Source of the DNA: Chitinophagales bacterium
Lineage (GTDB): Bacteria; Bacteroidota; Bacteroidia; Chitinophagales; Chitinophagaceae
Direction: 5' to 3'
DNA: 64,000 nucleotides
Assembly (NCBI GenBank): GCA_013298665.1
Contig: JAAFIK010000005.1
Location: 62,001 to 126,000, forward strand
Below, piece after piece: positions 46,523 to 56,198 of this stretch (position 1 is its first letter; each line of letters starts with the position of its first letter). The notes under the pieces are model-generated. The model was not told the origin of the DNA and did not search any database. It was given only the letters and a program-made list of their open reading frames with translations. The position numbers and the translations under genes are program-made.

Positions 46523-49042
46523 ATGAAGAAGTTTAGTTTCGGGCTGGTTTTACCGCACCTTATTGCCATTGCTGTATTTATCCTTGTGGCTGTTGTATTT
46601 TGTAAACCCGCGCTTGAGGGTAAAGTACTTCAGCAGAATGATATTTCGCATTGGAAAGGTTCTATCCACAATTCGGAAGAGTATGCCAAAACGCATAACG
46701 GACGGTACCCGCTCTGGAGTAATGGTCCTTTCAGTGGTATGCCCGCTTTCCAGATCGGAGGTGTAGGGAATAATACTGTTGCAACCATCGTGCATACGGT
46801 GCTTACCCTTGGTCTGCCCAAACCCATACAGTTCTTCTTCCTTGCCTGTATCTGTTTTTATATCCTCTGTATCACTTTGCGCATCAACCCTTACGCGGGT
46901 ATTGTGGGCGCACTGGCTTTTGCCTATGCCACTTACAATCCGGTCATCATAGCAGTGGGGCACGATACCAAAATGCTTGCCATGGCCTATATGCCCGCAG
47001 TCTTGAGCGGGGTATTGCTGATCTATCAGCGAAAATACATCCCGGGGGCATTGCTCACTGCCTTGTTCAGTTCGGCCATGATTGCCATGAACCACGTACA
47101 GATTGTCTATTACTTAGCCATCGCCATTGTAATCATGACTCTTTTCTTTATGGCACAATGGATCAGGGAAAAGGCATACAAACACCTCGCTATTGCGGCC
47201 TCACTGGCTATTATAGCTGCGGGAGCAGGGGTAGCCAATAATGCTGAAATACTTATGAGTACCTATGAGTACCAGAAGTTTACCATACGGGGCGGGGGAT
47301 CCGTGCTGACGGATACTGCCCGGAATGAAAAGGCGAATAAATCAGTTAATGGTTTAGATAAGGATTATGCGCTGGCCTACAGCCTCAACATCTCCGAACC
47401 CCTGGTGATGATGGTGCCGCGCATGTTTGGCGGCAGCAGTGAGAAGGAAGAAATCAGTCAGGACAATTCGAAGGCCATTGAAGCGCTCAGCGCCCTGCCC
47501 AAAGAATTGCAACAGCAATTGCCACTGGCGTATTACTGGGGCGGCATCAAAGATGTGGGTGGCAATACCGGCACATCGGGGCCGCCATATCTTGGTGCCT
47601 TTATCTGCTTCCTGGCAATCCTTTCCTTTTTTGTAAAAGAAAATAAACATCGCTGGTGGATACTCGCTGCTACAGGCTTCACCATTGCGATGTCCTGGGG
47701 TATTTATTTTGAAGGGTTCAACGGATTGCTGTACAAATACCTGCCCATCTATAATAAATTCCGGGCACCTTCGATGGTGATGGTTATTCCGCAGTTGCTG
47801 CTGTCGCTGTCGGCTGCAATTTTTGTGAACTACCTTATTGGCCAGCAGGATGCTAAGGCTGCAATGGCGACCTTAAAGAAAGGGGCTATTGCCACCGGGG
47901 GTATTTTTGTGCTGCTTTTGCTGCTCTATTTTACATTTGATTTTTACAGTACGGGCGATAATAACCTCCTGCGCCAGGTAAGGAGTATGAACCAGCCGCA
48001 GTTGCTGGACTATGTAAAATCTTTTTATGAGGGTCTTGTGGCTGACCGGAAAACCCTTATGATGAATGACATCCTGCGTGCACTCCTGTACGTGGCACTG
48101 GCGGGAGGACTGGTCTGGATCGTTATCCGGAAATGGCTCAAGCCTGTTTTGGCCTGTGGTATTTTTGCCGCCGTTGCCCTGATTGATGTGCTGCTCATTG
48201 ATTCGATTTACCTGAATAGTGATAATTATAAAGAAAAAGAAGAAAACCTGGCTTCCTTTAACCCTACCAAGGCTGACCAGGAAATACTGATGGACAAAAC
48301 CGATTACCGCGTACTCAACGTGGCGGGCAACCGGTTCAACGAAAACAATACTGCTTATCTCTACAAATCGGTGGGTGGTTATCACCCCGCCAAACTCCGG
48401 ATTTATCAGGACCTGATTGAAAAGCAATTGAGTAAACCGGATCTGAACATGCCTGTACTCAATATGCTGAATACCAAATACCTGATACAAAAAGATGGTG
48501 CGGGTAATACGCAGCAATACCAGCCCAACCCCGGCGCACTTGGCCCTTGCTGGTTTGTAAAACAAGTGGTGTTTGTAAAGAATGCCGATGAGGAGATGAA
48601 GGCGCTCGATAATTTTAATCCGCGCGATACGGCTTTTGTACAGGAGAGTTTTAAGGGGTTGCTTGCGGTTCTGCCACAGGCGGATACTACTGCAACCATC
48701 AAACTGGTAAAGAATGACAATGATGTGATTACCTATACTTCCGAAGCTGTGGCCAATGGCTTCGCTGTGTTCAGTGAAATTTACTACCCGGCAGGCTGGA
48801 AGGCGTATATCGACGATAAGGAAGCGCCGATTGTGAAAACCAATTATGTTCTGCGTGGCCTGGCTATTCCTGCGGGCAAACACAATATTAAATTTGTGTT
48901 TGAACCACAGGGGCATCTGATGGGTAAAAAAGCAGGCTTTGCGGGCATGCTGATCATGCTTGCATTGCTGGTTCTCTGGGGCATATCCGTTTTCAGGCGC
49001 AGCAAAACAGGTGCAGTACCTCCAACGGAAAAATTATCTTAA
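46523..49042 (+). CDS. YfhO-family integral membrane protein
   Basis: 839 residues with about twelve to fourteen membrane helices and a C-terminal periplasmic domain (roughly 560-800) ending with a final helix. YfhO-type features include NDISHWKGSIHNSEEYAKT, LRINPYAGIVGALAFAYATY, MNHVQIVYYLAIAIVIM and, near the end, VFSEIYYPAGWKAYIDDKEA. YfhO proteins are GT-C-like and linked to glycosylation of lipoteichoic acid or other cell-surface polymers in some bacteria. It starts a rightward run of glycan genes, which fits a role in transferring or modifying surface sugars. Confidence 0.88.
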   Translation: MKKFSFGLVLPHLIAIAVFILVAVVFCKPALEGKVLQQNDISHWKGSIHNSEEYAKTHNGRYPLWSNGPFSGMPAFQIGGVGNNTVATIVHTVLTLGLPKPIQFFFLACICFYILCITLRINPYAGIVGALAFAYATYNPVIIAVGHDTKMLAMAYMPAVLSGVLLIYQRKYIPGALLTALFSSAMIAMNHVQIVYYLAIAIVIMTLFFMAQWIREKAYKHLAIAASLAIIAAGAGVANNAEILMSTYEYQKFTIRGGGSVLTDTARNEKANKSVNGLDKDYALAYSLNISEPLVMMVPRMFGGSSEKEEISQDNSKAIEALSALPKELQQQLPLAYYWGGIKDVGGNTGTSGPPYLGAFICFLAILSFFVKENKHRWWILAATGFTIAMSWGIYFEGFNGLLYKYLPIYNKFRAPSMVMVIPQLLLSLSAAIFVNYLIGQQDAKAAMATLKKGAIATGGIFVLLLLLYFTFDFYSTGDNNLLRQVRSMNQPQLLDYVKSFYEGLVADRKTLMMNDILRALLYVALAGGLVWIVIRKWLKPVLACGIFAAVALIDVLLIDSIYLNSDNYKEKEENLASFNPTKADQEILMDKTDYRVLNVAGNRFNENNTAYLYKSVGGYHPAKLRIYQDLIEKQLSKPDLNMPVLNMLNTKYLIQKDGAGNTQQYQPNPGALGPCWFVKQVVFVKNADEEMKALDNFNPRDTAFVQESFKGLLAVLPQADTTATIKLVKNDNDVITYTSEAVANGFAVFSEIYYPAGWKAYIDDKEAPIVKTNYVLRGLAIPAGKHNIKFVFEPQGHLMGKKAGFAGMLIMLALLVLWGISVFRRSKTGAVPPTEKLS

Positions 49043-49079
49043 ATGAAGGTGTTACAGTACACTTCAATCAAAAGGCACG

Positions 49080-50000
49080 TTGACAACAGCAGCAAATACG
49101 GTTAAAATATCGGCGGTGATCTGCTCTTACAACCGGGCAAGGTTTATCATCAAAGCGGTGGACAGCATTTTTGCACAGCGGTTTCCTGTTGCTGATTATG
49201 AGGTGGTGGTGGTGGACAACAACAGTACAGACAATACGCTGGCGTTGCTGGCCCGATACCAGGCCGATCATCCCCAACGCGCTTTCCGCTATTATACCGA
49301 GCTTAACCAGGGTGTATCGCATACCCGTACCCGCTGTGTAAAAGAAGCAAGGGGGGAAGTGGTGGCTTTTATTGATGATGATTCTTATGCGGAGGACAAC
49401 TGGCTGGGCAGTATCCATGACTTTTTTGCCACTCATCCCGATGTGTATTCGCTTGGCGGTAAGATACTGCCCTATTATTTAGCGGAACCACCCGCCTGGT
49501 TTTCCCGCTACTTCTTTGGTCTGGTAGGGCGTTTTGACCTGGGCAAGGACATCAAACCACTTACGGGCAGCCGCTATCCTTGCGGGGCCAATATGGCTTT
49601 CCGCAAAGCGATATTTGAAGAGATTGGTTTTTTCAATACGGCTATCGGCAGGAGCGGGACGGGGCTTAGCGCAGGCGAAGAAAAAGACATTTACCTGAAA
49701 ATATTAGCCACGGGGAAGCGGGTGTATTACCTGCCGCAGATGGTGGTGCACCATGCCGTGGAAGCCAATAAGTTTGATATTGGTTACGTGCAGCGGCACA
49801 GCATGGGCATTGGCAGCAGCGAAAAAGTACGGCTGAAGGATGCTTCGCTTTATCGCCGGACACTCAAATACTTCGAGTACATCGGCAAATGGGGCTATGC
49901 GGTATTGTATGGCACGGGGTTCCTGCTGCGCGGACAGTGGAGCCGCTTCCATATGCTGGAGCGCTTCAGGTGGTGGGTACTGAAGGGCTATTGGCAATAA
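49080..50000 (+). CDS. Family 2 glycosyltransferase, likely TTG start
   Basis: 306 residues. A GT-A fold with SAVICSYNRARFIIKAVDSI, YEVVVVDNNSTDNTLALLAR, VVAFIDDDSYAEDNWLGSI (metal-binding Asp group) and GEEKDIYLKILATGKRVYYL. The frame begins after a TGA at 49044-49046; its first usable start is TTG at 49080, 12 codons on, and no ATG lies in this frame before the conserved part. An ATG at 49043, immediately after the YfhO stop, opens another frame that ends after 20 codons, so a natural TTG start or a small frameshift must be assumed. It transfers sugar from an activated donor, possibly GDP-fucose made by the downstream genes. Confidence 0.85.
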   Translation: MTTAANTVKISAVICSYNRARFIIKAVDSIFAQRFPVADYEVVVVDNNSTDNTLALLARYQADHPQRAFRYYTELNQGVSHTRTRCVKEARGEVVAFIDDDSYAEDNWLGSIHDFFATHPDVYSLGGKILPYYLAEPPAWFSRYFFGLVGRFDLGKDIKPLTGSRYPCGANMAFRKAIFEEIGFFNTAIGRSGTGLSAGEEKDIYLKILATGKRVYYLPQMVVHHAVEANKFDIGYVQRHSMGIGSSEKVRLKDASLYRRTLKYFEYIGKWGYAVLYGTGFLLRGQWSRFHMLERFRWWVLKGYWQ

Positions 50001-50039
50001 CCACCCGTTTGAAGGATACCAATCATAACGACAAGCATC

Positions 50040-50825
50040 ATGGGCTACAATCTTACCATCATTACCATTTGTTTCAACAACCCTGCGGAGTTGATGGCGA
50101 CTTGTGCCTCGGTGGATGCACAAACCACATCACCTTTTGAGCACCTGATCATTGATGGGTCGAACCAGCCGCAGATTGCCGGATGGCTCAACAGCACCCC
50201 GCAGCCTGCTTACCGCCGGTGGATCTGTGAACGCGACAAGGGTATTGCTGATGCCTTTAACAAGGGGGTCCGCCACAGCAATGGCAACCTGATCCAGTTC
50301 CTCAATTCGGGTGATACATTTTTTAATGCCACAGTGCTTGCAACCGTGCTTTCGCGTTTTACCCCGGGTGCCGGTGCTACCTGGTGCCATGGTAAAATGC
50401 AACTCCAGCGCGGGGGTGAGCGGGTCATCATTGGTAAACCCTTTGAACAACGCAAAGTGTATCGTGGTATGCGTGGTACTTTTCACCCGACGATGTTTGT
50501 TCAGCAAAATCTTTTTGATGCGTATGGGGGGTTTGATACCAGCCTGCGTATTGCGATGGATTACGATTTTCTGCTGCGCATTGCGGCGGAGCCCTGTTGC
50601 TTTATCGATATGCCGCTGGTGGTTTTTGACCCGGGTGGTGTAAGTACCAATAACTACCTTGCTTCACTGGAAGAGAACAAGCTTTGTTATGAAAAATATT
50701 TTGGCCGATCGGTAAAACTCCTGCTCTGGCAATTCCGGCTGCGGGTGCTTCACCACCTGCTCCACTCCCCTTTCGGACATTTTTTATACCGCCTGAAAAA
50801 AGGTTTAAAGCTGGAAAATGTGTAG
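50040..50825 (+). CDS. Family 2 glycosyltransferase (WcaA/colanic-type)
   Basis: 261 residues: TIITICFNNPAELMATCASV, EHLIIDGSNQPQIAGWL, DKGIADAFNKGVRHSNGNLI, QFLNSGDTFFN (DxD-like), HPTMFVQQNLFDAYGGFDTS and IAMDYDFLLRIAAEP. This matches the subgroup found with colanic-acid and fucose-containing exopolysaccharide loci. It follows the other glycosyltransferase and precedes gmd by nine bases, so it is very probably in the same operon and a candidate fucosyl- or mannosyltransferase. Confidence 0.88.
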   Translation: MGYNLTIITICFNNPAELMATCASVDAQTTSPFEHLIIDGSNQPQIAGWLNSTPQPAYRRWICERDKGIADAFNKGVRHSNGNLIQFLNSGDTFFNATVLATVLSRFTPGAGATWCHGKMQLQRGGERVIIGKPFEQRKVYRGMRGTFHPTMFVQQNLFDAYGGFDTSLRIAMDYDFLLRIAAEPCCFIDMPLVVFDPGGVSTNNYLASLEENKLCYEKYFGRSVKLLLWQFRLRVLHHLLHSPFGHFLYRLKKGLKLENV

Positions 50826-50834
50826 TTTGCAGCC

Positions 50835-51950
50835 ATGAAAAGAGCATTGATTACAGGGATTACCGGCCAGGATGGAGCATACCTGGCGGAACTGCTTTTG
50901 GAGAAGGGTTATGAGGTGCATGGCATCAAAAGAAGGAGTTCGCTTTTCAATACCCAGCGTATCGATCATATTTACGAAGACCCTCATGTTCCCAACCACC
51001 GGTTTAAACTGCATTATGGCGACCTGACGGACTCGACCAATATGATCCGCATCATACAGGAGGTACAGCCGGATGAGATTTATAACCTCGGTGCGATGAG
51101 CCATGTACAGGTGAGTTTTGAAGCGCCTGAATATACGGCTAATGCCGATGGTACGGGTACCCTGCGCATTCTTGAAGCGGTGCGTTTGCTGGGGCTTGCC
51201 CAAAAAACCAGGGTTTACCAGGCGTCCACCTCTGAGTTGTATGGCCTGGTACAGGAGATTCCCCAAACAGAAAAGACGCCATTCTATCCCCGCTCGCCTT
51301 ATGCTGTGGCGAAGCTGTATGCTTATTGGATAACCGTAAACTACCGGGAGGCTTACCAGATGTTTGCCTGTAACGGGATATTGTTTAACCATGAGAGTCC
51401 GCTGCGGGGGGAAACTTTCGTGACCCGTAAGATTACCCGGGCTGCGGCGCGTATTGCGCTGGGGCTGCAGGACAAACTTTACCTCGGTAACCTTTCTGCC
51501 CAACGCGACTGGGGGCATGCAAAAGATTATGTACAGGCCATGTGGCTGATGCTGCAGCAGGATACGCCTGAAGATTATGTGATTGCCACAGGAGTGACCA
51601 CGGAAGTGCGTGAATTTGTGCGTATGGCTTTTGCTGAGCTCGGTATCGAGATTACCTTTGAGGGTACGGGAGCAGAAGAGAAGGGCTATGTGGCACGCTG
51701 CACCCATGCCGATTACCAGCTTGCTGCGGGTACTGAGGTGGTTTGTGTTGATCCGCGGTATTTCAGGCCTACGGAGGTGGAGTTGCTGATTGGTGATGCT
51801 ACCAAGGCCAAAACCAACCTTGGCTGGACGGCTACTTATACGCTCGATGCACTGGTGAAAGAAATGGTGGCTGCGGATACGGCTCTCTTCAAAAAGGAAA
51901 AGCACCTGATGCAGAGCGGGTTCGATATCAAACTTTCAATAGAACATTAA
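50835..51950 (+). CDS. gmd: GDP-mannose 4,6-dehydratase
   Basis: 371 residues. NADP-binding [20 protein letters not shown] and [20 protein letters not shown] identify Gmd. The active-site Thr/Tyr/Lys lie in [12 protein letters not shown] and [19 protein letters not shown], and [19 protein letters not shown] and [18 protein letters not shown] are conserved. It converts GDP-D-mannose to GDP-4-keto-6-deoxymannose. Its stop overlaps the ATG of fcl by one base, so the two steps to GDP-L-fucose are encoded together. Confidence 0.97.
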   Translation: MKRALITGITGQDGAYLAELLLEKGYEVHGIKRRSSLFNTQRIDHIYEDPHVPNHRFKLHYGDLTDSTNMIRIIQEVQPDEIYNLGAMSHVQVSFEAPEYTANADGTGTLRILEAVRLLGLAQKTRVYQASTSELYGLVQEIPQTEKTPFYPRSPYAVAKLYAYWITVNYREAYQMFACNGILFNHESPLRGETFVTRKITRAAARIALGLQDKLYLGNLSAQRDWGHAKDYVQAMWLMLQQDTPEDYVIATGVTTEVREFVRMAFAELGIEITFEGTGAEEKGYVARCTHADYQLAAGTEVVCVDPRYFRPTEVELLIGDATKAKTNLGWTATYTLDALVKEMVAADTALFKKEKHLMQSGFDIKLSIEH

Positions 51951-52879
51951 TGAACCTTACGGATAAGATTTATGTGGCCGGACACAGGGGCATGGTGGGT
52001 AGTGCCATCTCCCGCAAACTGCGCGCCGCGGGCTATACCAATATTACAGCACGTACTTCTGCGGAGCTTGACCTGCGCAACCAGCAGCAGGTGAATGATT
52101 TCTTTGCCACCGAACAGCCGGCTTATGTATTTATTGCCGCAGCTAAGGTGGGTGGTATCATGGCCAATAATACTTACAAGGCAGATTTCATCTACGATAA
52201 CCTGATGATTGAGGCCAATCTCATTCACGCGGCTTACCAGCAGAGGGTGAAGAAACTCCTTTTTCTCGGCTCTTCGTGCATTTATCCTAAAATGGCACCA
52301 CAGCCGCTGCATGAAGATTATCTGCTGAGTGGCTACCTGGAACCCACCAATGAGGCTTATGCCATTGCCAAGATTGCGGGGATCAAGCTTTGCGAATACT
52401 ACCGCGAGCAGTATGGCTGTAATTTTATCAGTGCCATGCCCACAAATCTCTATGGGTCTAATGACAATTATGATCTTCAGCAGTCGCACGTAATTCCGGC
52501 ACTGATCCGTAAGTTTCACGAAGCGAAAGTGAACCGATTGCCTTCGGTAACCATCTGGGGTACGGGCAATCCGAGGCGTGAATTTTTGTATGTGGATGAT
52601 CTTGCGGATGCCTGTCTTTACCTGATGCAGCATTACAATGATGCACAGTTTATCAATATCGGCAGTGGTCACGATATCTCTATACAGGCCCTGGCTTTAC
52701 TGGTACAGCAAACGGTGGACTACCACTGCGAGCTGGTGTTTGACAGTACCAAGCCGGATGGCACACCGCGTAAACTGATGGATGTAACGAAACTGAATAC
52801 CCTGGGCTGGCATTATACGACTTCCCTTGAGGAGGGGCTTGCGAAGACTTACGCGGATTTTTTGGGATCAGGTACATAG
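51950..52879 (+). CDS. fcl: GDP-L-fucose synthase
   Basis: 309 residues. [56 protein letters not shown] (Tyr-x3-Lys) and [17 protein letters not shown] are signatures of Fcl/WcaG. It epimerises and reduces GDP-4-keto-6-deoxymannose to GDP-L-fucose using NADPH. It is translationally coupled to gmd and ends the glycan run. Confidence 0.97.
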   Translation: MNLTDKIYVAGHRGMVGSAISRKLRAAGYTNITARTSAELDLRNQQQVNDFFATEQPAYVFIAAAKVGGIMANNTYKADFIYDNLMIEANLIHAAYQQRVKKLLFLGSSCIYPKMAPQPLHEDYLLSGYLEPTNEAYAIAKIAGIKLCEYYREQYGCNFISAMPTNLYGSNDNYDLQQSHVIPALIRKFHEAKVNRLPSVTIWGTGNPRREFLYVDDLADACLYLMQHYNDAQFINIGSGHDISIQALALLVQQTVDYHCELVFDSTKPDGTPRKLMDVTKLNTLGWHYTTSLEEGLAKTYADFLGSGT

Positions 52880-53129
52880 TGTACAAAATTCTGCTTTGCC
52901 ATTTTCCCCCTACCCTTTTACGCCATTCTTAGCAGGGTCTTTCTGAAGTTTTCAATTTTCCCCCGATCTGACAGGTTGTGCAACCTTCAATTCATTTTAT
53001 TGTTAGAAAATAGTACTGCTTACTGATTTACAGCAATGGTTCTTTTTCGGGCAGTATCAATATCCTACTCCAGCTATACTGTATTTTAATAGTGCTATTT
53101 CCTGATTTCTAACAATAAACACAAACATC

Positions 53130-54953
53130 ATGATGAACATTCGACGTTTTCACACAAGTTCTTTTCCGGGGCGTAAGAGGGTTGTACTGGCTGCTGCACT
53201 GCTGCTGGGTGTTGCTGCGCATGCCCAGCAATGGGATGGCAACAACAACACTACCGATTCGATTTTCCGAACGGGCAAAGTGGTTATCGGGCGCAACCTG
53301 ACGACTGCACCGATTACCCTGAATGCCAAATTTCAGGTAGAGGGCGGACCGGTTGCGCAGGTGCAATCCGGCATTTACGGTTCATTTTCCGGTGGCGGCA
53401 TTACTTCCAGCAGGCCGAGTAAATGGATTGGTCTGGGGAATGCAGGTACTATTTTTGCACCCATTTCCACTACTTATGGCCTTGCCATCAACAGCGGGCC
53501 GGAGTATGCGTTTTATAACCTGGTGGATACCACACGTAATCTGGCTACGCGCGACCTGATTGCGGGCTTTGGCACCAATGGTACGGGTATCGATTCTAAC
53601 CAGCGTTTTCTGTTTCGCTATTTTACGGGTGTTCCGATTACGGGTGGTGGTGTTGCTCCCGTGATCAACCGCGATATCATGGCTTTGCGGCCGGATGGCA
53701 GTGTGGGCATCAATGAAACGAATCCTTCTTCAACGCTATTTGTCAATGCCATCAATTCGGGGGCAAGGTTTAAGGCGGCTACTGTGCTGAACGAGCAGAT
53801 TGGTACGGGGCAAACCTTTTCGGCTATTGGTGCACAGGGCAACAGTAATACGCCGTTGAATGTATTTGGTTTCCGCTCGCAGATCGGTACGGGCACGACC
53901 AGGGTGGCGGTTGACCTGCAGGTGAACAGAACGCCGCAGGCTCCACTGAATGCCACCGGTGCGCCCCCAACACAGGAGGCCGAACTGGTATGGCAGGACT
54001 TAGATTTTCCCGGGCCGGTTATTGGCATGGGTAATGTTCCTACTGCGGCCAATGCAACGACTTTTGACCGGTTCAGTATTTTCTTCCGCTCGGGCAGCAC
54101 CAATTTCAGCGACCGCTCAAGGGTGATGACGCTGCTGGCCAATGGTACGATGGGGATCAATACGCGGAATGTAAATCCGGTTACCGTGGCTACGGGTTTG
54201 ATTGCGGTGGGTGGCTCACCGGCGGTAAGTGATATCAACCTCGATATCCCGAACGGGGGTGTAAGGGCGATTGGTTATTACCGCCTGTCGGATGGCCGCC
54301 TGAAGAAGGGTACGGCCACGCTTACCACGGCATTGACAAAGATCAAGGCATTGCGCGGGGTGAGTTATGCGTTTACGGGTATGGACAAAAAGTCAGACAT
54401 CCCCACTTTTGGTTTTATTGCACAGGAGGCCATGAAGGTGGTACCGGAGCTTGTGGTTACGACCAATGATGGTATGATGGCGATTGATTATGATGGTTTT
54501 ATTCCATTGCTGATGGAGGGTATTAAAGAACAACAGGCCATTATTGATGCCCAGGAAAAAAAGATGGTGGCTACACAACAACAGGTAGAAAAGCTCTACA
54601 AATTACTGGGTATTGATCCGAATGCGCCGTTGCCTGCCACTGATAATGCCACCACAGGATTGAAAACGATTGTTGAGAACAATCCTGAATTTCCGAATAC
54701 GCGTTTGCTGCAGAACAAGCCCAACCCTGCAAGTGGTGTGACGTATATTGAGTACACGCTCAATGATGCGGGTACGCCATTGCTGACGATCAGTGATCTT
54801 TCGGGGAATGCGCGCAAGGTATTTAACAACCTGCAGCGTGGCAGCAACCGGGTGGTACTCAACACGGGTGACCTTACGCCGGGTATTTACACGTATACGC
54901 TCACCATTAATGGTAAGGTAGCGGGTAGCCGTACGATGGTGATTTCGAGGTAA
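53130..54953 (+). CDS. Fibre-like surface protein with S74 chaperone domain and T9SS sorting tail
   Basis: 607 residues with a signal peptide (VVLAAALLLGVAAHAQQ). The long middle (40-385) is Gly/Asn-rich beta structure resembling tail-spike or fibre stems. Residues about 388-490 are an intramolecular chaperone of endosialidase type (peptidase S74): YYRLSDGRLKKGTATLTTAL, IKALRGVSYAFT, FGFIAQEAMKVVPELVVT, then a coiled coil (EGIKEQQAIIDAQEKKMVAT). The last ~80 residues (LLQNKPNPASGVTYIEYTLN, GIYTYTLTINGKVAGSRTMV) are a type A T9SS sorting domain. The S74 part should trimerise and then cut itself; here it is followed by a sorting tail rather than ending the protein, which is unlike phage. Confidence 0.88.
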   Translation: MMNIRRFHTSSFPGRKRVVLAAALLLGVAAHAQQWDGNNNTTDSIFRTGKVVIGRNLTTAPITLNAKFQVEGGPVAQVQSGIYGSFSGGGITSSRPSKWIGLGNAGTIFAPISTTYGLAINSGPEYAFYNLVDTTRNLATRDLIAGFGTNGTGIDSNQRFLFRYFTGVPITGGGVAPVINRDIMALRPDGSVGINETNPSSTLFVNAINSGARFKAATVLNEQIGTGQTFSAIGAQGNSNTPLNVFGFRSQIGTGTTRVAVDLQVNRTPQAPLNATGAPPTQEAELVWQDLDFPGPVIGMGNVPTAANATTFDRFSIFFRSGSTNFSDRSRVMTLLANGTMGINTRNVNPVTVATGLIAVGGSPAVSDINLDIPNGGVRAIGYYRLSDGRLKKGTATLTTALTKIKALRGVSYAFTGMDKKSDIPTFGFIAQEAMKVVPELVVTTNDGMMAIDYDGFIPLLMEGIKEQQAIIDAQEKKMVATQQQVEKLYKLLGIDPNAPLPATDNATTGLKTIVENNPEFPNTRLLQNKPNPASGVTYIEYTLNDAGTPLLTISDLSGNARKVFNNLQRGSNRVVLNTGDLTPGIYTYTLTINGKVAGSRTMVISR

Positions 54954-54979
54954 GTGAGACGATCCACTATATATACACC

Positions 54980-55008
54980 AAAGGGCTGGTCTGCTGACCG
55001 GCCTTTTG
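54980..55008. terminator. Terminator after the S74/T9SS gene
   Basis: AAGGGCTGGTC / GACCGGCCTT forms an imperfect GC-rich stem with a 4-base loop, followed by TTTTGCTTTT. Confidence 0.75.
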
Positions 55009-55200
55009 CTTTTGTATTATTGTGCGGGTAGTGATCAGGATTATCCTCATCATGTATTCTTTTCTTTTTGCCTCCGCTGATGCTGCGTCCCTGATGCTGC
55101 GATCTGGGCGTACCGCCCGACGCTAAAGGCCGGGATTCATAAAATCAGGGTGTACCACTCCAAAAAGAAACAAAAAAGAGACCCGAAACTTATTACCGCC

Positions 55201-55218
55201 TTCCGATAGCTATCGGAA
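55201..55218. repeat. 18-bp perfect palindrome
   Basis: TTCCGATAGCTATCGGAA reads the same on both strands. The same palindrome recurs at 55674-55691, and its core is at the centre of the 38-bp palindrome. Confidence 0.9.
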
Positions 55219-55272
55219 TCGGGGCAGCACTGATTAAGCTTTTGCACTACCCGTGCGTTCCGCTCGGCAAGT

Positions 55273-55310
55273 GTATCCTCATCTCCGATAGCTATCGGAG
55301 ATGAGGATAC
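55273..55310. repeat. 38-bp perfect palindrome with no loop
   Basis: Nineteen bases are followed directly by their exact complement, centred on ATAG/CTAT. Its core CTCCGATAGCTATCGGAG matches the 18-bp palindromes nearby apart from the outer bases. Such a sequence can extrude as a cruciform or form a very stable RNA hairpin. Confidence 0.92.
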
Positions 55311-55673
55311 ATCTGCGCAAGGATTAGCGCGAGGTTTTCAATTTTTCGTTCTCAATGTTGGGTGAGGTAGTGATTATGATTATCCTCATATGATGTTCTG
55401 TTACTTTTTGCCTCTCCAAAAAGTAACCAAAAAAGAGACCCGAAACCCATTACCGCTGGTTTCGGGGCAGCATTGATTAAGCTTTTGTACTACTGTAAAC
55501 TCACCTTCAGTAATACTACATCTTAGCGAAGATCAGCGCTTTTACTGTTGAATGCAGGTAGTTATTATGATTATCCTCATCATGTATTCTTTTCTTTTGC
55601 CTCCGCTGATGCTTCGATCTGGGCGTACCGCTCCAAAAAGAAACAAAAAAGAGACCCGAAACTTATTACCGCC

Positions 55674-55691
55674 TTCCGATAGCTATCGGAA
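55674..55691. repeat. 18-bp perfect palindrome, second copy
   Basis: Identical to the palindrome at 55201-55218, at the corresponding place in the third copy of the intergenic repeat. Confidence 0.9.
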
Positions 55692-55800
55692 TCGGGGCAG
55701 CACCGATGTGGCTTTTGTGCTACCCGTGCGTTCCGCTCGGCAAGTGTATCTTCATCTTCGGTAATACTACATCTGCGCAAGGATTAGCGCGAGGCTTGTG

Positions 55801-56198
55801 AAAATTTGTGTTTTAATGGTCGTTTTTACCCCCAAAAAGCAGCATTTTTGGCCGGATGGGTGGTGCATTTTTTCAGAAAAACGGGGCAAAATGGCCTCTC
55901 CAAAAATCCTGTTTTTTGATATAAATCAAAAAAAAGGGCGTTTTTTGAAAATAAATGGCCCTTTGTGATTTTTTTATGACCTGTTTCCCCATATTTGTTT
56001 TGATATCAAGGTTGTTATCGGCAGCACAAATCCGGATTTGCTAATGCTTTTTTTGAGGCTGTCTGCAGGGGTCTTTTGGTGGGGCCGGGGGTGTTTTACC
56101 GGGCTGCAAAACCCGCTTTGTTTTGCAGGGGTAAGTGCCTTTGGATTTGCCAGGGGATTTCTGCGGGGGGCTTCGTTAAACACTAAATTTAAAACAAA
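55801..56198. other. Intergenic region, nothing recognised
   Basis: About 400 bases upstream of the following hypothetical gene, with A/T homopolymers (55920-55975) and G/T-rich DNA after. No gene is supported on either strand. It must contain the promoter of the next gene. Confidence 0.4.

Larger units (their letters stand above)
55023..55800. repeat. Three diverged copies of an intergenic repeat element
   Basis: Bases 55023-55345, 55360-55530 and 55550-55800 are alignable copies. Each starts with a block around GATTATCCTCATCATGT, continues with CCAAAAAG-AACCAAAAAAGAGACCCGAAAC and a GGGGCAGCA-TGATTAAGCTTTTG-like block, and ends near GCGCAAGGATTAGCGCGAGG (copies 1 and 3). Copy 2 lacks the central palindrome. 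No coding frame is kept. The region fills most of a 1.2-kb gap between genes. Confidence 0.8.

Noticed and set aside
47873-48916. 347-codon minus-strand frame inside the YfhO gene
   Set aside because: A shadow of the coding strand: low-complexity, Ile/His-rich, no motif, while the plus strand encodes a clear YfhO protein.
50805-51905. 366-codon minus-strand frame opposite gmd
   Set aside because: Shadow frame; the plus strand carries all Gmd motifs.
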